From: Alphaproteobacteria bacterium UBA2903
GTDB lineage: Bacteria; Pseudomonadota; Alphaproteobacteria; CAAGCB01; CAG-977
Length of the DNA stretch: 64,000 nucleotides
Reading direction: 5' to 3'
NCBI GenBank assembly: GCA_002349565.1
Contig: DEDN01000027.1
Location: 16,750-80,749 of the forward strand
In this document: piece after piece, positions 52,427-62,502 of the stretch
How the letters are laid out: every line of letters begins with the position of its first letter
Position numbering within the stretch: the stretch's first letter is position 1
The notes under the pieces: generated by a model
Databases searched by the model: none
What the model was told of the DNA's origin: nothing
Seen by the model: only the letters and a program-made list of their open reading frames with translations
Translations under genes and position numbers: made by a program

Positions 52427-55400
52427 CTTGCCGCCCGTGGTAAACGGCCGCCGTTTGTCAGCGTCAGTTCGCCGACGCCCGAAACGGATGTCGCTCTTAA
52501 AGCCCCGTTGACCGTCAGCGATCTGTTGACGACAACGTCCGCCCCCGCCGTCAAGTCGTTCAAGCTTGCGGTATCAAAAACCGCTCCGCCGGTCAGCTTC
52601 AGATTTCCGCCCGACACCGAGTTTCCCGCCGCATTCAGCTGCGCAATAGTCAGCGTCGCCCCTTTCTCTATGGTCAAAGTGCCGCCCGTCGCCGTAAATT
52701 CAAAAGCCTTGAATACGCTGTTCGCCTTAATTTCCGCCGTTGTTTGCCCGACGCGAACCGTCCCGTTGAACGTCCCGCCGAATGTTCCTTTTGCCCCCAA
52801 AGTCAGCGTTCCTTCCCCCGCATCGACCAAATGTCCGCTGTAATCCAATTCGTTGTTGACGGTCAGCTGTCCGTTCAGCGTCAAAGAGCCGCTACCGCCG
52901 AATGTCAAATGCGACAGCGTGTAATCGCCCGTTTTCGTAATTTCGGTGTTTTGTGCGGTCAGATTCAACGTCCCGCCGCCCGTAATGTTTCCGCCGCTCA
53001 GAATACCGTGCGACAGCGACAGAACCGCACCGTCGGCAAGAACGATTGTTCCCTGATTCAATTCCATTTCATTCAGGGAATAGTTCCCGTTAAACGTCGC
53101 GCGGGCGTTTGCGCCGTCCATGACAAAGCGCAGCATTTTCGTCGAATCGCCCGCTTTGAAATCGGCTTGAGCCGAATCAATCAGCCGCAAGGTCGCTTCC
53201 CCTGCATTGATTGCCCCCGAAAACGATTTGGATATGGTCAGCGTTTTGTCGGCTGCCACTTTGGCGGTAACGCCGTCTTTGATTTTTAAAGTGCCGATCG
53301 TCGAATTGTCGTAAAAGGTCGTTTCCCCGTTGACAGTCAGATCGGCTAACGTTTTGCTTCCCGTGGCGAGCATTCCGCCCGTGGCGAGCATTCCGCCCGC
53401 GCCGACGGTCAAAGAACCGTCGCCGTAAACATAATAAGGCCCGCCCGACAGGTTCAAAGCGTCCAAAACCGCCAAGCTTGCCCCGGCTTCGATTGCGATG
53501 TTGCCGCCCGCAATGAATTTTTGAATGACGGAACCGCGTTTCCCGCTTGTAAAAGTCGTCAATGCTTCGGTGGTCAAAGTGCCGTTGTTCATCATCGCGT
53601 TGGCAAGCGTGCTTTCGGCTTTCAAAATCAAATTGCCGCCGCTGCTTTCCAAAGTGTTGCCCGCCCGCATGGACAATCCGTTGTTTATTGTCAAAGTCCC
53701 GTTCTGCAGTTCCAGCGTACCGGCATCCGCTGTCATGAAAATCACATCGTCAATCGTCATATCGTTGGCGATTGTCGCCGTTCCTCTGTAGATTTTCAGC
53801 CCTTTCAGCGTCAAATCGTCCGAACCGCCGAACGTCATGCTCGTGTTGTTCAGCAAGCCGAGAGTCCCCGCACCGCTGATTTTAACGTTGTCCATATTGG
53901 ACGCCGAGGCATCGAAATCCAGTTCCGCCCCGCTGCTTAACACGATTTCGTTGCTTGCGGCTTTGAAATCCGAACTTTTGACCGTCAACGCCCCCTTGAC
54001 GGTCAGTTTGGCATCGTTCGTTCCGGAAAACCGCAGCTTGTCCACGGTATTGGAGCCGCCCGACAAATCCAGCGTCAAAGAAACGTTCCCGCCGTCCGCC
54101 GTCAGCGCTAAAGTCCCGAAATCGGCAAACGTGCCGCCGATCATCCCCGAACGCCCTTTGCCGTCAGCCGCCAGCTCCAGCGTGCCTTTGCCCGTAAAGT
54201 CGGCATAAGGAATGCGGCTTTGATCCGCCGCGCTGTTGAACGACAGTTTTCCGTCAATGTTGATTTTCGCGTTTTTAAACGCGTTGCCGCCGGTCGATCG
54301 GAAAGTGTTCGCCAAAACATCGCCCTTGACATTGATGATTGCCGCCCCGGACGAACGCAGATCAAGGTCTAGCCAGTACAGCGTCATATCGGATGACAGG
54401 TTTGCCGTGCCGCCGCCGTTGACTTTGACGGTATGATAAGTCGCATTGTTTTCGGCAATGTTCAAAACGGCGTTTTTCTGAACGATCAATTCAGCCCTGT
54501 CCGACGATCCTTTGACGTCCAAAGCGGCGGAAATCGCCGAATCGTTTCCGACCGTAAACAAAGCCGAATGGGATTCGTGTTCCGTAGAAACGTCCCACTC
54601 GAAATCATCCAGATACAGCGTCCCGCCCCGTTCGAAAACGATTTCGGATTGAACTTCCGTATTGCCCGTATTTTCCTGCCAAAAATAAATTTTTGATTTT
54701 CCGTCGGTCAGGCGGTCGGTTTGCGCGGTTTTAAAACGCACCGACGCCCCGTCCAGCTTCAAAACGGCATTGTTTTTCAGGGACAGGGAATCTTTGATAA
54801 TGAATGCCGTGTTGACGCTCGGTCCCGTCACGGTCGTTCCGTCCAGCGTCAGATTGTTCAGCGTGAACGACTGCGCCCCGCCCTTTGTCGTCGCAGACGA
54901 ATACCCCGTCAAAATTATCGTGTCGGCATAAACGTCGCCCGAAAAATTCAGCGTGTCCGCCGCGCTTTTCGCCGTCGCGGTCAGCGTCCCGAACGATTTG
55001 TTCCCTCCTATGACGGAAAACAGCCCCGAACCGTTCAGAACAAGCGTTCCTTCGCCGTAAAGACCGTATTTCGACAGATCCAACGCGCTGTTGACTTCCA
55101 AAGTCGTTCCCGCTTCGACGGTAACGTCGCCGTTCGCAGTGTAAGTGCCGATTGTGGACTTGCCGCCCTTGAACGTCGCCTTTTGCGCGGTCAACGTTCC
55201 CAAAACCGTATTGCTGAACGAACTGTCGCCCTGAACAATCAGCGCGCCCTTCGCCCCGTCGATTTTATTGCCCGTCCCCATGGTTACGCCGGATTTCACG
55301 GTCAGCGTTTTGCCGCTGTCGATACCGAGCGTTCCGCCCGTATCCTGCATGAATTTCAGTTTGTCGATGGAAATGCCGGCTTTGATGACCGCCTCTGCTT

Positions 55401-57402
55401 TGCCGTCGATTTCCAGCCCTTCCAGCGTCAGATAGCCGACCGCCGCTTTGCTCAGTTCCAATTTCGAAGAATTCAGCAGCCCCAACGTCCCCGTGCCGAT
55501 GATATTGGCGGGCAAAGTCCCTTTGACGTCGAAATAAAGCGTCGAACCGCTGTTCAATTTGATTTTTCCGTTGCCCGACAAAGCGTTGACCGTCAGCTTC
55601 CCCGCCAACAAATTGAATGTTTCGTCGGATGAAAACACCAAATTTTTGATAATGCTGCTGCCGTTTGCGTTGTTGGCGTTGCTCTGCCCCGTAAAATTCA
55701 AATCAGCCCCAAGGCGCAGCGTCCCCAAATTGTCGAAAACGCCCGTAAAGCCAATAGCGGATTGGATGAAAACCGTTCCGTTTCCCGTCAGCGTTCCCAG
55801 CCACTTCGTTGCGTCATATCGGGAAAAGGGTTTGTTCCAAACAACGACATCCGAAACGTTCAGCTGACCGTCAACCTTGTAAGTCGGAAAGATGTCGGCG
55901 GTTTGCACGATTTTTGACGGATTGAACACCGCTCCGGACTTGACGGTGCTTGTTTTCGCCGTATCCGCGTAAAGGTAATCCGCTTTGACCGTTCCGCCCG
56001 AAACGACCCAGTTGCCGCCGCTGACACCGTAAAAAGCCGAATTGTTCAGATCGACGTATCCTTTGACGATGAGCTTTTTGTATTTGTCGGCATCCGCGGC
56101 AAGAGTCAGCGCCGTTGAATCGCTGTAGTTTCCGATAGTTGCATAAACGTCTGACGTCCCTGTAACCGCCGTCAGATCCAGCGCCGACAAATCCAGCGTT
56201 CCGCCGTTTTTATATAACAGCGTGCTGTGCAAAGACATGGCAAGTTTTGATGCCCCTTTGTGGGTAACATCCCCCAAAACCAAAACGCCGTCTCTTCCGA
56301 CCGTCAAGGTCGAATTGCTCAGCGTCAGTTTGTCGATAATCGTTTTTCCTTTCGAATAAACCGTCGCTTTGCTGTTTGTCAGCAACAAATCTTCGATTTT
56401 TCCGTTTGTGGCGGCAAAATTAACGTGTTCCGACCCCGCCCCGCCGACGGACATTTTCTGCACATAAAAAGTGTGCGTACCGTCTGTATATTCGCTATGC
56501 ACAGGAGTACCTATCAGAACAGAATTATCCGTTGTTGAAATGTTCAATTCTTTCAGCGGATCGGAAAAAGTGTCGGACGCGCTGTCATATTGCCCGACAT
56601 TGTGAAACTCGGCTAATCCGCCTGTAGCAACATACGCCGTAATCGTATGATTGCCCGATAAATAAAGTTCCTCAACAGACGACGCACCTGCGAAGTAAAT
56701 ACTCCCTACTGTAATATCGTTGTTCAGTATCACCCTTCCGGTATACAGAAACTCATTGACAAAATCCCACTTTCCGTTGATGGTTGAAGTTCCGCCATTG
56801 GAAAAACGAATCTCGTTTGCTCGAACATTTTCGGAATTGAAAACAAGCGTTCCGTCGAATTGATATATTCCGTCCCCGTTTAAGGAACCGCTGAAGTTGA
56901 TATCGTTCGCTCTGAAAAGGATAATAGAGTCTGTAGTAGCCGAAAAACTTGCATTTTTTCCGACACTAATAGTATTACCGGCAAAAAATTCAAGACTCCT
57001 TTCGGAACCGGAACTGTTAGTAAAATTCCCGGATTCTATTTGTATGTTACGGGCTTCAAATCCAAAATAATACATACTGTGTTCAAGTGTGCCTAAATTT
57101 TTGAAAACAAGATCACCGCTGGCCATATCATTTGGACTTTTCAGCCCGACGGCAAATGAGCCACCGTCCTCTGTTGTAAAATCGTGCGAACTTCCGTTTG
57201 TTGTGTCAATAGTCACCGTTGTCGCATTTTTCAGTAAATCGGACGGAGCTGTTCTGGGAAACTTTCCGCCGTTTTGAATCAGCAAAGCTCCGTTCCCTTG
57301 GTCAATAATGCTGATATCTTCGGCTATTGCCGGACACGCGAACAGCGCCGTTGTCGTCAACAGCGTTTTCAAAAATCCGATTTTTCTTTTCCGTCGCGTC
57401 AT
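52411..57402 (-). CDS. Giant autotransporter, N-terminal passenger part
   Basis: 1663 residues from ATG 57400-57402: basic, hydrophobic signal peptide ending CPAIA (about residue 28), then beta-helix repeats with many LxNxGTLxxxGNxxL-type turns. An 18-base tandem repeat (GGMLAT twice) is at 53360-53400. It stops in a short out-of-frame tail (RLPRAARCWEL) and the correct continuation, FTTGGKVLGTLSGG, is in the next entry's frame. Intact, the protein would be about 2,890 residues. No good ribosome binding site is visible at the start. Confidence 0.82.
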   Translation of the reverse strand: MTRRKRKIGFLKTLLTTTALFACPAIAEDISIIDQGNGALLIQNGGKFPRTAPSDLLKNATTVTIDTTNGSSHDFTTEDGGSFAVGLKSPNDMASGDLVFKNLGTLEHSMYYFGFEARNIQIESGNFTNSSGSERSLEFFAGNTISVGKNASFSATTDSIILFRANDINFSGSLNGDGIYQFDGTLVFNSENVRANEIRFSNGGTSTINGKWDFVNEFLYTGRVILNNDITVGSIYFAGASSVEELYLSGNHTITAYVATGGLAEFHNVGQYDSASDTFSDPLKELNISTTDNSVLIGTPVHSEYTDGTHTFYVQKMSVGGAGSEHVNFAATNGKIEDLLLTNSKATVYSKGKTIIDKLTLSNSTLTVGRDGVLVLGDVTHKGASKLAMSLHSTLLYKNGGTLDLSALDLTAVTGTSDVYATIGNYSDSTALTLAADADKYKKLIVKGYVDLNNSAFYGVSGGNWVVSGGTVKADYLYADTAKTSTVKSGAVFNPSKIVQTADIFPTYKVDGQLNVSDVVVWNKPFSRYDATKWLGTLTGNGTVFIQSAIGFTGVFDNLGTLRLGADLNFTGQSNANNANGSSIIKNLVFSSDETFNLLAGKLTVNALSGNGKIKLNSGSTLYFDVKGTLPANIIGTGTLGLLNSSKLELSKAAVGYLTLEGLEIDGKAEAVIKAGISIDKLKFMQDTGGTLGIDSGKTLTVKSGVTMGTGNKIDGAKGALIVQGDSSFSNTVLGTLTAQKATFKGGKSTIGTYTANGDVTVEAGTTLEVNSALDLSKYGLYGEGTLVLNGSGLFSVIGGNKSFGTLTATAKSAADTLNFSGDVYADTIILTGYSSATTKGGAQSFTLNNLTLDGTTVTGPSVNTAFIIKDSLSLKNNAVLKLDGASVRFKTAQTDRLTDGKSKIYFWQENTGNTEVQSEIVFERGGTLYLDDFEWDVSTEHESHSALFTVGNDSAISAALDVKGSSDRAELIVQKNAVLNIAENNATYHTVKVNGGGTANLSSDMTLYWLDLDLRSSGAAIINVKGDVLANTFRSTGGNAFKNAKINIDGKLSFNSAADQSRIPYADFTGKGTLELAADGKGRSGMIGGTFADFGTLALTADGGNVSLTLDLSGGSNTVDKLRFSGTNDAKLTVKGALTVKSSDFKAASNEIVLSSGAELDFDASASNMDNVKISGAGTLGLLNNTSMTFGGSDDLTLKGLKIYRGTATIANDMTIDDVIFMTADAGTLELQNGTLTINNGLSMRAGNTLESSGGNLILKAESTLANAMMNNGTLTTEALTTFTSGKRGSVIQKFIAGGNIAIEAGASLAVLDALNLSGGPYYVYGDGSLTVGAGGMLATGGMLATGSKTLADLTVNGETTFYDNSTIGTLKIKDGVTAKVAADKTLTISKSFSGAINAGEATLRLIDSAQADFKAGDSTKMLRFVMDGANARATFNGNYSLNEMELNQGTIVLADGAVLSLSHGILSGGNITGGGTLNLTAQNTEITKTGDYTLSHLTFGGSGSLTLNGQLTVNNELDYSGHLVDAGEGTLTLGAKGTFGGTFNGTVRVGQTTAEIKANSVFKAFEFTATGGTLTIEKGATLTIAQLNAAGNSVSGGNLKLTGGAVFDTASLNDLTAGADVVVNRSLTVNGALRATSVSGVGELTLTNGGRLPRAARCWEL

Positions 57403-57567
57403 AGATATTCTGTCTGACAAAGGGATAATGTTTTAAAGTAAAACTTCTTGTCTAATCTGGCAAGGATTATTATCGTCTGTTTTCCCCTGCTGACAGCAAG
57501 GCAAGGCTTGCCTTTCCTGCAAAAAGCGTGTAGAAATCGGAAAATTTCAAATATCGGGGATTCCGCC

Positions 57568-59295
57568 ATGTTCAAACTCGCCCGCTTTTTGGCAAACTAT
57601 AAAAAAGAATGCGTCATCGGTCCTTTGTTCAAGTTTTTGGAAGCCTGCTTCGAACTGTTCGTGCCGCTGGTCATGGCGGGAATTATCGACATCGGCATCA
57701 AAAACGGCGACACCGCTTATATTTACAAAATGGGCGGGCTGATGGTGGCTTTGGGACTGCTGGGGCTGATTTGCTCCCTGACCGCTCAGTTTTTCGCCGC
57801 CAAAGCGTCCATGGGCTTCGGCACGGCGCTGCGCAGCGCGCTGTTTCGCCACATCGGCGATTTGTCCTATGCCGAATTGGACGAAGTCGGCACGCCGTCG
57901 CTGATTACGCGGCTGACGGGCGACATCAATCAGGCGCAATCGGGCGTAAATTTGGCTTTGCGGCTGTTTTTGCGCTCCCCCTTTATCGTTGTCGGCGCGA
58001 TTGTCATGGCGTTTTTCGTCGACGTGAAGCTGGCGGCGATTTTCCTAATTGCCTCGCCGCTGATCGGCGCGGTGATTTGGTTTGTCATGGCAAAGTGCAT
58101 CCCGTATTACAAACGCATCCAATCCCTGATGGACAAAGTGTCCCTGCTGGTGCGCGAAAACCTGACGGGCGTGCGCGTCATCCGCGCGTTTTCCAAGCAA
58201 AAGGAAGAACACAAAGCCTTTGAAAACACTTGCGTTTCCCTGATGGACGAGCAGGTAACGGCGGGCAAAATCGCGGCTTTGCTGAACCCCGCAACGTATG
58301 TCGTCGTCAATCTGGCAGTCATCGCGATTGTGTGGGGCGGCGGCTTTCAAGTCAACGCGGGCGATTTGACGCAGGGCGAAGTCATCGCGCTTGTCAATTA
58401 TATGTCGCAAATTCTGCTGGCTCTGGTCGCTTTGGCAAACTTGATTGTCGTGTTTACGAAAGCGTCCGCTTCCGCCGCGCGCATCAACGACGTGTTCGCG
58501 ATTTTCCCGACGGTAAAGGAAAACAAAAACACGGCAAGCCCCGCAACGGACGCGCCCTGCGTGCGGTTCGAAAACGTGTCGTTCGCCTATAAAAACGCCG
58601 AAGCGGAAGCCCTTTCAAGCATTGACTTCGCCGTGCCTGCGGGGGCGACGGTCGGCATCATCGGCGGCACGGGATCGGGCAAAACGACCTTAATCAACCT
58701 GATTGCCCGCTTTTACGACACAACCAAAGGGCGCGTTTTAATCGACGGCGCTGACGTTCGGGATTACGCCTTTGCCGACCTGCGCCGCAAAATCGGAATC
58801 GTCCCGCAAAAAGCCGTATTGTTCAAAGGTACCATCCGCGACAATATGCGCTGGGCAAAAGCCGACGCGACGGACGCGGAAATCTGGCAGGCTTTGAAAA
58901 TCGCGCAGGGCGAAGAGTTTGTTTCATCCAAACCCGAACAGCTTGACACGCCGATAGCGCAAGGCGGGCGCAACCTGTCGGGCGGGCAAAGGCAAAGACT
59001 GACCATCGCGCGGGCTTTGGTCGGTTCGCCCGATATTTTGATTTTGGACGACAGCGCGTCGGCTCTGGACTTCGCAACCGATGCGAAACTGCGCAAAGCG
59101 ATAAAGAACGAAACAAAAGGCGCGACGGTGTTTCTGGTATCCCAGCGCATTTCGACGGTGCGCGGCGCGGACTTTATCGTCGTTTTGGACGACGGCAAAG
59201 CGGTCGGCATCGGCACGCACGGCGATTTGTTCGAAAACTGCCCCGTTTACCGCGAAATCTGCCTGTCACAGCTGGAAAAAGAGGAGGCGGCGTAA
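57568..59295 (+). CDS. Heterodimeric ABC exporter, subunit with degenerate site
   Basis: 575 residues: six TM helices (to about 320) and an ABC domain with Walker A GGTGSGKTT, signature LSGGQRQR, and Walker B ILILDDSASALD, where the catalytic Glu is Asp. That substitution and fusion to a TM domain match the TM287/YheI-type half of heterodimeric exporters. Stop codon overlaps the next start (TAATG). Substrate unknown; multidrug or peptide export is common. Such pairs are typical of Firmicutes, so transfer is possible. Confidence 0.85.
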   Translation: MFKLARFLANYKKECVIGPLFKFLEACFELFVPLVMAGIIDIGIKNGDTAYIYKMGGLMVALGLLGLICSLTAQFFAAKASMGFGTALRSALFRHIGDLSYAELDEVGTPSLITRLTGDINQAQSGVNLALRLFLRSPFIVVGAIVMAFFVDVKLAAIFLIASPLIGAVIWFVMAKCIPYYKRIQSLMDKVSLLVRENLTGVRVIRAFSKQKEEHKAFENTCVSLMDEQVTAGKIAALLNPATYVVVNLAVIAIVWGGGFQVNAGDLTQGEVIALVNYMSQILLALVALANLIVVFTKASASAARINDVFAIFPTVKENKNTASPATDAPCVRFENVSFAYKNAEAEALSSIDFAVPAGATVGIIGGTGSGKTTLINLIARFYDTTKGRVLIDGADVRDYAFADLRRKIGIVPQKAVLFKGTIRDNMRWAKADATDAEIWQALKIAQGEEFVSSKPEQLDTPIAQGGRNLSGGQRQRLTIARALVGSPDILILDDSASALDFATDAKLRKAIKNETKGATVFLVSQRISTVRGADFIVVLDDGKAVGIGTHGDLFENCPVYREICLSQLEKEEAA

Positions 59296-61028
59296 TGCAA
59301 AAGAATTTACTGAAACGTTTGCTGTCTTTCACCCGCCCTTACCTGTCCTATCTGGCTTTGGCGCTGTTTTTCGCAGTCGTCAGCGTGTCGATGACGCTGT
59401 ACGCCCCCGTGCTGACGGGACGCGCGATTGATTTGGTCACAGGCAAAGGCGCGGTCGATTTTCAGGCGTTGAAAGCCGTTTTGGAAGTCTTGGCGGTCGT
59501 CGTCGCAATAGCCGCCGCGTCCCAATGGCTGATGGGGCTTTGCACGAACAAAATCACCTATCTGACCGTGCGCGACATCCGCGTCAAAGCGTTCGACCGA
59601 TTGCAAAAAGTCCCCCTGCGCTTTATCGATACGACGCCGCACGGCGACATCCTCAGCCGCGTCGCGGTTGATGCGGAACAAGTCGCGGACGGGCTTTTAA
59701 TGGGCTTTACACAGCTGTTCACGGGGCTTGTCACGATTTTCGGCACAATCGGCTTTATGGCGGTTATCAACGTCAAAATCACGCTGCTTGTCGTATTTGT
59801 TACGCCTTTGTCGCTGTTCGTCGCGAATTTCATCGCCAAACGCACGTTCAAGTTTTTCAAGGTGCAATCCGAAACGCGCGGGGAAATGACGGCTTTAATC
59901 AACGAAACCGTCGGCAACTTAAAGCTTGTCAAAGCGTTCGGCTATGAAGCGAAATCCCGCGAAAAGTTCGAGGAAATCAATGCCCGTTTGCAGGATTGCG
60001 GGGTCAAGGCGCTGTTCTTTTCATCCATCACCAACCCCTGCACGCGCTTTGTCAACGGCGTGGAGTATACGCTGGTCGGCATTGTCGGGGCGTTAAGCGC
60101 GGTTGCGGGCGTGTTGACCGTCGGGCAGCTGTCGTGCTTTTTAAGCTACGCGAACCAGTACACCAAACCGTTCAACGAAATATCGGGCGTGATTGCCGAA
60201 CTGCAAAGCGCGCTTGCCTCGGCAAAGCGGCTGTTTGAGATTATCGACGCGACGCCCGAAACGCCCGACGCGGCGGATGCGAAAGTTTTGGGACACGCGG
60301 ACGGCACGGTCGATTTGGAACACGTTTTCTTTTCTTACGTTCCGGAAATCAAGCTGATCGAGGATTTGTCCCTGAACGTCAAAGCGGGGCAGAAAATCGC
60401 CATTGTGGGCAAGACGGGCTGCGGCAAAACGACGCTGATTAACTTGCTGATGCGGTTTTACGACATCAATTCGGGCAGGATTTCGGTTTCCAAAACAAAC
60501 GTCGAAAATATGACGCGCGACAGCCTGCGCGCGGCGTTCGGCATGGTGCTGCAGGAAACGTGGCTGAAGTCGGGAACGGTGCGGGAAAACATCGCTTACG
60601 GCAAACCGCTTGCGTCCGATTACGAAGTTGTTTCCGCCGCCGTTGCCGCGCATGCGGACGGCTTTATCAAACGCCTGCCCGACGGTTACGACACCGTTAT
60701 CGGCGAAGACGGCGGCAGCCTGTCCCAAGGACAAAAACAGCTGTTGTGCATTGCGCGCGCGATGCTGTCCCTGCCCTCGATGCTGATTTTGGACGAAGCG
60801 ACCAGCTCGATTGACACGCGCACGGAAATTTACGTTCAGAAAGCCTTTGACGAAATGATGAAAGGGCGGACAAGCTTTGTCGTCGCGCACAGGCTTTCGA
60901 CCATTCGCCGCGCCGATTTGATTTTGGTGATGGACGCGGGGCATATCGTCGAACGCGGCACACACGCCGAATTGTTGGAAAAAGGCGGCTTTTACGCGAA
61001 TCTGTACAACAGCCAGTTTGCCGCGTGA
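59295..61028 (+). CDS. Heterodimeric ABC exporter, catalytic subunit
   Basis: 577 residues. Same layout as its neighbour, but with a canonical Walker B (MLILDEATSSID) and a degenerate signature LSQGQKQ. Together the two make one full and one impaired ATP site. The pair is coupled by a one-base overlap. Confidence 0.85.
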   Translation: MQKNLLKRLLSFTRPYLSYLALALFFAVVSVSMTLYAPVLTGRAIDLVTGKGAVDFQALKAVLEVLAVVVAIAAASQWLMGLCTNKITYLTVRDIRVKAFDRLQKVPLRFIDTTPHGDILSRVAVDAEQVADGLLMGFTQLFTGLVTIFGTIGFMAVINVKITLLVVFVTPLSLFVANFIAKRTFKFFKVQSETRGEMTALINETVGNLKLVKAFGYEAKSREKFEEINARLQDCGVKALFFSSITNPCTRFVNGVEYTLVGIVGALSAVAGVLTVGQLSCFLSYANQYTKPFNEISGVIAELQSALASAKRLFEIIDATPETPDAADAKVLGHADGTVDLEHVFFSYVPEIKLIEDLSLNVKAGQKIAIVGKTGCGKTTLINLLMRFYDINSGRISVSKTNVENMTRDSLRAAFGMVLQETWLKSGTVRENIAYGKPLASDYEVVSAAVAAHADGFIKRLPDGYDTVIGEDGGSLSQGQKQLLCIARAMLSLPSMLILDEATSSIDTRTEIYVQKAFDEMMKGRTSFVVAHRLSTIRRADLILVMDAGHIVERGTHAELLEKGGFYANLYNSQFAA

Positions 61029-61112
61029 AACGTCGCCGCGGCTATTCTGCGTTTTCTTTCGTCATTATTAACGGCACAGAAAGTGCCTACAACAAAACTT
61101 CTCATTTTTAAA

Positions 61113-62498
61113 TCAAAATCTGAAATAGATGAACGGATTGTATGTTGAAGCAGCCATTGACGCCACAGCCAAAACAAACAGCAAAACCAGTCCCAAATTG
61201 ACTAACACCAGCCCTGCCTTGTTGCGTACAAACAAAATATTTTTGCATACGGGCATAGCACACAACGCCGCAATCACAAAAGCGATAATCTCTATATTGT
61301 CAATGTAATAAGCCGTCGTATAAGAAATATCGCGACCGCGAACAAATCCGAACATATTTTTCAGATATTCAACAGCATACGACAGCGTGTCCGCGCGAAA
61401 AACAACCCACCCGATAACAACGACGAAAATCGCGTAAGCATGGTGCAAAAACGATTTTGTTTCATTTTTATGCCAACCCGTCAATTTTTCGACAATAATG
61501 AACAAACCGTGCCATAATCCCCAAACAACAAAAGTCCAACTGGCACCATGCCACACGCCTGTCGCCAGAAAAACAATGAACAAGTTAAGCAAATTACGTT
61601 TTTTGCCAACCCGATTTCCGCCTAAAGGAATGTACAGATATTCCTTAAACCACGTTGACAAAGAAATATGCCATCTGTGCCAAAATTCCGTAATGGATTT
61701 TGAAATATAGGGATAGTTGAAATTTTCCAAAAATTTGAATCCGAAAATCGCTCCCAATCCGATAGCCATATCGGAATACCCGGAAAAATCATAAAACAGT
61801 TGAAACGAATAAGCTATTGCCCCGATCCAAGCCGTCAAAGCATTAAATTGTTCAACCGGTTGAGAAAAAATTTTATCGGCAACCGCGCCCAGAGTGTTCG
61901 CTATCAGTATTTTTTTCGCCAGTCCGATGATAAAGCGTTTTATACCGTACACCGCTTTTTCGCTAGACTCTTCCCGATTTGAAATTTGATCGGCGACATC
62001 ATGATATTTGACAATCGGTCCCGCAACCAGTTGAGGAAATAATGTAATGTACAAAGCCAATTTTGCCAAATCCCTCTGCGCCTGTGCTTCACGGCGATAC
62101 ACGTCAATCAGATAAGACATTGCTTGAAAAGTATAAAAAGAAATGCCGATAGGCATAACAACGTCAATCAGCGAAATATCCGCTGAACACAGCGCATTAA
62201 TATTTTCAACAACGAAATTGAAATATTTAAAATAAAACAAAAAACTTAAATCCGCGCAAATCGTGCATGACAAAATCGACCTTGCTTTTTTGCGGTATTT
62301 TTCAATACATAGTGCGCCCGCCCAATTGATAATGATCGTCGCAATCATTATCGCCAGATAATCGGGTTCGCCCCATGCGTAAAATACAATACTCGCAACA
62401 AGCAATACATGATTCTTCAGCTCGCGGCGCGACAAAAAATACAATGTTGCAACGATCGGCAAAAACAAAAACACAAACGTCATCGATGAAAAAAGCAT
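61113..62498 (-). CDS. MBOAT-family O-acyltransferase (AlgI-like)
   Basis: 461 residues, at least nine TM helices. Active-site region HRWHISLSTWFKEYLYIPLGG and the later GVWHGASWTF hold the conserved His residues. Transfers acyl (usually acetyl) groups to surface glycans across the inner membrane, with the partner encoded four bases upstream. Relatively AT-rich. Confidence 0.9.
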   Translation of the reverse strand: MLFSSMTFVFLFLPIVATLYFLSRRELKNHVLLVASIVFYAWGEPDYLAIMIATIIINWAGALCIEKYRKKARSILSCTICADLSFLFYFKYFNFVVENINALCSADISLIDVVMPIGISFYTFQAMSYLIDVYRREAQAQRDLAKLALYITLFPQLVAGPIVKYHDVADQISNREESSEKAVYGIKRFIIGLAKKILIANTLGAVADKIFSQPVEQFNALTAWIGAIAYSFQLFYDFSGYSDMAIGLGAIFGFKFLENFNYPYISKSITEFWHRWHISLSTWFKEYLYIPLGGNRVGKKRNLLNLFIVFLATGVWHGASWTFVVWGLWHGLFIIVEKLTGWHKNETKSFLHHAYAIFVVVIGWVVFRADTLSYAVEYLKNMFGFVRGRDISYTTAYYIDNIEIIAFVIAALCAMPVCKNILFVRNKAGLVLVNLGLVLLFVLAVASMAASTYNPFIYFRF

Positions 62499-62502
62499 GG
62501 CA

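Noticed and set aside
53360..53400. 18-base tandem duplication as a regulatory repeat
   Set aside because: It is in frame within the autotransporter (GGMLAT twice) and is typical passenger-repeat slippage.
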